From: Cornus controversa
Taxonomy: Eukaryota; Streptophyta; Magnoliopsida; Cornales; Cornaceae
NCBI GenBank assembly: GCA_026545225.1
Contig: CM048849.1
Span: 9,450,041-9,514,040, forward strand
Length of the DNA: 64,000 bases
Direction: 5' to 3'
Part shown: positions 59,668-64,000 of the stretch, one piece after another
How the letters are laid out: the number at the start of each line of letters is the position of its first letter
How positions within the stretch are numbered: position 1 is the first letter of the stretch
Made by a program: the position numbers and the translations under genes
Notes under the pieces: model-generated
The model's input: only the letters and a program-made list of their open reading frames with translations
Told to the model about the DNA's origin: nothing
Database searches by the model: none

Positions 59668-60424
59668 TCTTGCTCACATATTAGTAAAAATTTATGTGCA
59701 ACAGGGTCATATAAAACAACCCTTTACATGATGTATATATAAAGTATGTGTACTGTAGATAATTGAATTTGAGTGTAGCAATATACATCATAAAAATGTT
59801 GTAACTAAAAAATGTACTCTGTAGATAATTGGATCTGAAACCTTTCTTTTTCCTAGCCGATTGGCCTCCCTAACTAGGAAGGGATGGGGAGAGCACACTT
59901 CTCTGATAAAATTGTGCTATAAATTTTATCAGCGCCCTGCTTCACCAAAGCAGATCAAATTTTCTCGATTAATTAAAACTCTGGAAGAAATGAATGTGGT
60001 CAGAAAACTAGATAATGAAATATTGCATCAAAGAAGAAAGTAGCACCACAACAACAGTCAAACACAGAGAGAGAGAGAGAGATGACCAATTAATACTAGT
60101 AATAAATAAGTTTCATAAAAGATATGCATGAGGGATAAGAAACCAAATGTAGGTAGGAGTTTAGAAAATGATCAATTATTGCAAAAAAATTGTGTCTGTG
60201 AGAGAGAGAGAGAGAGAGAGTAATATGTCCTGAAATTGGACACAAATGGGATGGGTGGTAGTCACACCCAAATTTTAAGTTGGAAAGTGCCGAGTACTTT
60301 TTACCCATTTTTTTCCGTCTTCTCTTTTGGGGCTGAGATTTTGCCCAATCCTTTTCTAGTAATATCAACAAGCTACTAATTGAGGTGTCCTTCAAACAGT
60401 AGATAATTTCAAGTTTTTCCTTTA
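59668..60424. other. CRSH 3' flank, nothing else recognised
   Basis: No clear AATAAA directly after the stop; AT-rich variants occur near 59,735-59,745. (GA)n runs lie at 60,066-60,082 and 60,199-60,220. Confidence 0.5.
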
Positions 60425-61342
60425 TATACTAGAGTTCTAAGAAGCACGGATATGAATATGAGACAAAGATACGACATGATACTGACACGGTAACATGACA
60501 AATTCTAAAAAATTGGGACACAGACACGGCGGATAATAAATATGCATGTTGTACTTTAAGAAATTAAGAGTAATATTATTTTTTATCAATTTGATAATGA
60601 AAAAAAAATTGTTATGCTGAATTTTAGAATTTGTGCTTTGCTGGGAAAAAGAAAGAAATATAGAAAGAGGGTTAAGAAAGAGAAAAACAAATAAACAAAT
60701 AAGATTAGGGTTTTGTTAGAAAAATAACTAGGGCTTAGTTAAAAATATAGGTAAGAATCCATATAAGAGAAAAAAAATTCATGGAAACAAGACGAAAGAG
60801 GAAAAAGATACAAAAAGAATTTTGTTAAGAAAGGAAAAAAATAGTATCTAGGGTTTGTGAAGGAGAGAAGAAGAAAGAAAAGAGAGAGACCTGAAGAGAG
60901 CGACCATCCATTGGCAGCAAAGCTAGGTCGGCAAAAGAGAGAGCCAAAGTCCATTGTGAAAGAGTTTGAATATTTGAACTAAAATATAAGCCTAAATATA
61001 TAATTGTTTTAATATAAGATCATTTTATAAACCAACTTTTTTTAAGTAATTATTTAATGACCACCATATTATTGAATGTTATTAAAGAACTCCTCAAATT
61101 TACACTTCCACCCAAAAAAAAAAATTACACTTTCACCCAGCTTTCTTTCTAAAACCTTTTTAAAAATTCCCAAGCATGCGACAAGCGTGTTGGACGCATA
61201 TCCATGACGTGTATACGTGTCTGTGTCGTGCCCTCGTCATGTCCGAATATTCAAAAAAATAAAAATAATTCAGACATGTTTTTTGACGTGTCTAACAAGT
61301 ATCACGGTGTGTCTGGCGGGTGTCAGTATCCGACACAGATTC
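60425..61342. repeat. TE remnant with ACACGG-type ends, cut by an LTR
   Basis: The left part has AGAAGCACGGATATGAATAT, then GACACGG words. The right part has inverted counterparts (GTGTCTGTGTCGTG, GTGTCTGGCGGGTGTCAGTA, TCCGACACAG). The interior is AT-rich without a frame. It stops at 61,342, where the large LTR begins. It resembles the remnant at 44.6-45.2 kb. Confidence 0.45.
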
Positions 61343-64000
61343 TGTAATACCCCGGAAAATTTAGGTGTTAATTTAACCTCTTTACAGCATTACTTTATTT
61401 TATTAATTCATGTGAAATGTTTTTTTTTTTTTTTTTTTTTTTTTGTTTTATATAGATTATCATTGTGGGAAAATTGCTTGTCTTTTATACATGCATATTG
61501 TCATTTTATGTGAATTGGTATACTTGTGTATTATTTTTATTTTAAATGTTTTGGGTTGGGCTAGGGAGGAATTTGGGCTAGGATGAGTGGGCTAAGGTTA
61601 TGTTTAAAATGATGGGCCTAGGGTTATAATAATATTGCTTTTGCTATATTTATTTTTATTACTAATTTGATTTTTATTAGTTTTAGGAAAAAACAATAAA
61701 TGAATAATTAAAACAAAAAGGAAAAGAAAAGAAGAAGAATTAGGGTTTGCCGTTGTATTACGCACAGAACTAAAAGAGAGAAAACGAAAGAGAGAAGAGA
61801 GTGACGATCGGGTGATATTAGTCAGGAAAAAGGCAAGTTTAATTCTTCTCTTCCCCCTTGAATTCGTATGCATAGTCTAGGTTTGAGTATATATTTATAT
61901 TAAAAATTTGTAATTAATTGCATGTTTATATTTTTCTGCTATTGATAAATTTCGTGAGATTAACTATGATGATTGTATGTATATTTAATTGATTTTGTTT
62001 ATGTAAGGTTATATGCATATGTGTTCATGTATATGTATATTGTGTTAAGGAAGAAATCATTTATCTATGCAATTTGTATGAAATAATTGTTTCGTTGTGA
62101 ACCTACTGTGTTGGAATTAAATTTGTAAACAACTCTAAATCCTTAGGAAAACAGATCGTGAATTTATTGGGTTTTAAATTTTTTGAATTTTGCGAAGAAC
62201 CCTAGAACTTGTGAATTGGGGGTTTTTGATTCGGGTTGTTTCGGATGGGGCTTTTTACACCAATACGTAGACGGCGTCGAGAGGAGAAGAATGGCGCAAA
62301 AATGGAGGCGAACGGTGGCCGGAGGAGGCCGGACCGTCGCCGGGAAGTCGCCGGCAGCGCGCTGTGCGCGCTGCTGGGCGCGCTGGGGAAGAAGCCCCAG
62401 CGCAGGGGCTTCCCCACGCGCCTGGCCGGCGCCGGGAAAAATATATTTGGGCCCCACTCGCGGGGGCCCACCCCTGGGTCCACTTTGGGCCCATTCCGAT
62501 ATATTTTGATATTTCTTTTGAATTTTTGAAATTTTTGGAAAAACTTGAAATTTTGAAAAATCATTTTTTAAAAATACTTTCATGGTTCCAAAAATTCTGA
62601 AAATTTTACTGTATGATATTGGAGATTAAATACACTTAATTTTAAATTTTCAACTCAAAACACTTTTCCCTTGTTGACCAATTAATTTTTAAAAGTACCC
62701 AAAAGCTGTCTTTTTCCTGTTTTGTAATTTTAGAAAATACTTTTACAACTCCAAAAATTCCCAAATTTTTACTGTAACTCTCTGGAAGTTAAATACACTT
62801 GGGTTTAAAGTTTCAACTCAAAATGATCTTTCCTTGTTGCTCAATTGAATTTTAAAGTGTCAAAAAGCTGGGTTTTTCCCTTTTTGTAATTTTAGAAAAT
62901 ACTTCTGAAATTCCAAAAATTCCCTAAATTTTTCTGTAACTGTTTAGAGATTAAATGACCTTGGGTTTAAATTTTCACCTCGATTTGAGCTTCCCTTGAT
63001 GTTCAATTAATTTTTAAAGTGCCTAAAAGTTGGTTTTTCACCTTCTTTGGTTTATTAAAAATGTTTTTAAATTACAGAAAATTCCAGAATATTTTCTTAG
63101 TGTTCTTAGAAGTGAAATAGGCCCAGAAACCTAGGTAAAAGTATGTTTAGATCCCCTCGGAGATTTGAGTGCATTGGAGGATGGTTTGAGTAATGGTTTC
63201 CTCTAATGGGAGTTAAGTTGTTTTGAGCACATCAATTGTGCCTATTATATATATAAATGCTCATGGAATACTTGATTTAGGTTCACTTGTGAATGATTTG
63301 TTATATGGTGATAATTGCATAGCTGATAGTTCAAATGGATAGTCTGTGCAAAATTAAAAGTCATAATACATCTTGTTATTTATTATTTCATATTGGGAAT
63401 GCATTTGTAATTTTATTTGGCATGTAAGGATTGCCCGGCGTGTCAGGATCGCCCATACCTAATAAGGTATCTATATTTTTATTTGGCATGTAAGGATTGC
63501 CCGGCGTGTCAGGATCGCCCATACCTAATAAGGTATCTATATTTTATTTGGCATGTAAGGATTGCCCGGCGTGTCAGGATCGCCCATCCCTATAAATGTA
63601 TACATGCATCATAATCGACATATCATGATTGCATAGATTTCATAAAATACATACATGTGTATCTTGATTTGTGAACATAAAGAAGGGGATCATTTTTACA
63701 TTGTAAGGGTTGCTGAGGAAATATATGAGATGATTTGTATCTTTAAAAGTATGAACTAAATAAGGAATAAACTGAGGGGTTGAACGTATATTTATCTATT
63801 GTGTCCCTCACATTGAGGGTATGTATATTAATTCTCTGATTGGGATGTAGTAGATAGAACTTGCTCGTGGGTTTAACCCACTTTGTTGATATTTCAGGTC
63901 CCAAGCAGTTTCCCCCGCGAGGATAGAGTACTAGGGTTGGGCTGTGACAGACATCTACTCTCACCAGCCTCAGGGTAGGAATCTACATTTTCTTCAGGAA
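61343..64000 (+). mobile_element. Second copy of the large LTR family, runs off the window
   Basis: It starts TGTAATACCCCGGAAAATTT, as does the minus-strand solo LTR at 50,890-54,224, and follows it block by block to CAGGAATCTACATTTTC-like sequence at the window end, the counterpart of about 51,180. Landmarks in order: a T-run, GCCGTTGTATTACGCACAG, a GC-rich block (62,265-62,500), phrases such as TTTTAAAGTGCCTAAAAGT, and a tandem array (63,417-63,600). Whether it is a solo LTR or the 5' LTR of a full element cannot be told here. It lies 1.7 kb downstream of CRSH, opposite in orientation to the other copy. Confidence 0.85.
63417..63600 (+). repeat. Tandem repeat array, three 66-bp units
   Basis: Each unit reads GGCATGTAAGGATTGCCCGG, then CGTGTCAGGATCGCCCATACC and TAATAAGGTATCTAT. 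It is the inverse of the units at 51,732-52,030; the copy number differs (three here, five there). Confidence 0.93.

Noticed and set aside
59861..60043. 60-codon frame downstream of CRSH
   Set aside because: No recognised domain, no homolog known to me, and it starts beyond the CRSH stop without splice signals.

Overview
The window is AT-rich nuclear DNA from a plant, most likely a eudicot. Host genes are few, have plant-type introns, and sit in a deep layering of transposable elements (TEs). Every host call comes from families that exist in plants: a wall-associated-kinase-like receptor, a calcium-activated RelA/SpoT homolog (CRSH) and an exon of a REVEILLE-type MYB gene. I cannot name the species.

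Layout. 1-3.5 kb: non-coding, plus one minus-strand exon encoding the LCL domain of an RVE4/6/8-like clock protein, damaged by a 2-nt deletion. 3.5-17.9 kb: a decayed CACTA (En/Spm) transposon on the minus strand, with a Transposase_24-type gene (5.7-3.6 kb), a multi-exon TNP2 transposase gene (9.5-5.9 kb), LINE debris inside it (10.7-12.5 kb), internal tandem repeats and a recognisable right terminus near 17.92 kb. 17.9-24.9 kb: repeated, decayed copies of the upstream and ectodomain parts of a WAK-like gene, mixed with RNase H-like (RVT_3) tails. 24.98-27.87 kb: an intact three-exon WAK-like receptor kinase that lacks EGF repeats. 29.7-42 kb: a TRIM solo LTR, a TRIM fragment, a Ty3/gypsy element with both LTRs and many nonsense codons (30.5-36.0 kb), a gypsy-gag/LINE chimera, and an element with hAT-like ends (38.76-41.72 kb) that contains a three-LTR TRIM array. 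42.97-43.18 kb: a Mutator-like MITE with an exact 9-bp target duplication.

45.38-59.67 kb: the CRSH gene on the plus strand, with four exons recognised. Its first intron holds a 9,988-bp copia-type LTR element (46,227-56,214, minus orientation, AGTTC target duplication). That element keeps only the C-terminal part of gag and no pol, and its gag is split by a 3.3-kb solo LTR (50,890-54,224, TCTGC duplication). A second member of the same large LTR family starts at 61,343 on the plus strand and runs off the window. The kinase, synthetase and EF-hand parts of the host genes are well preserved, but the start of CRSH exon 2 (the HD-like region) carries three small deletions.

I see no tRNA, rRNA or CRISPR, and no sign of a new gene system. 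The most informative content is the nested insertion history, which exact target-site duplications date relatively, and the possible damage to CRSH.
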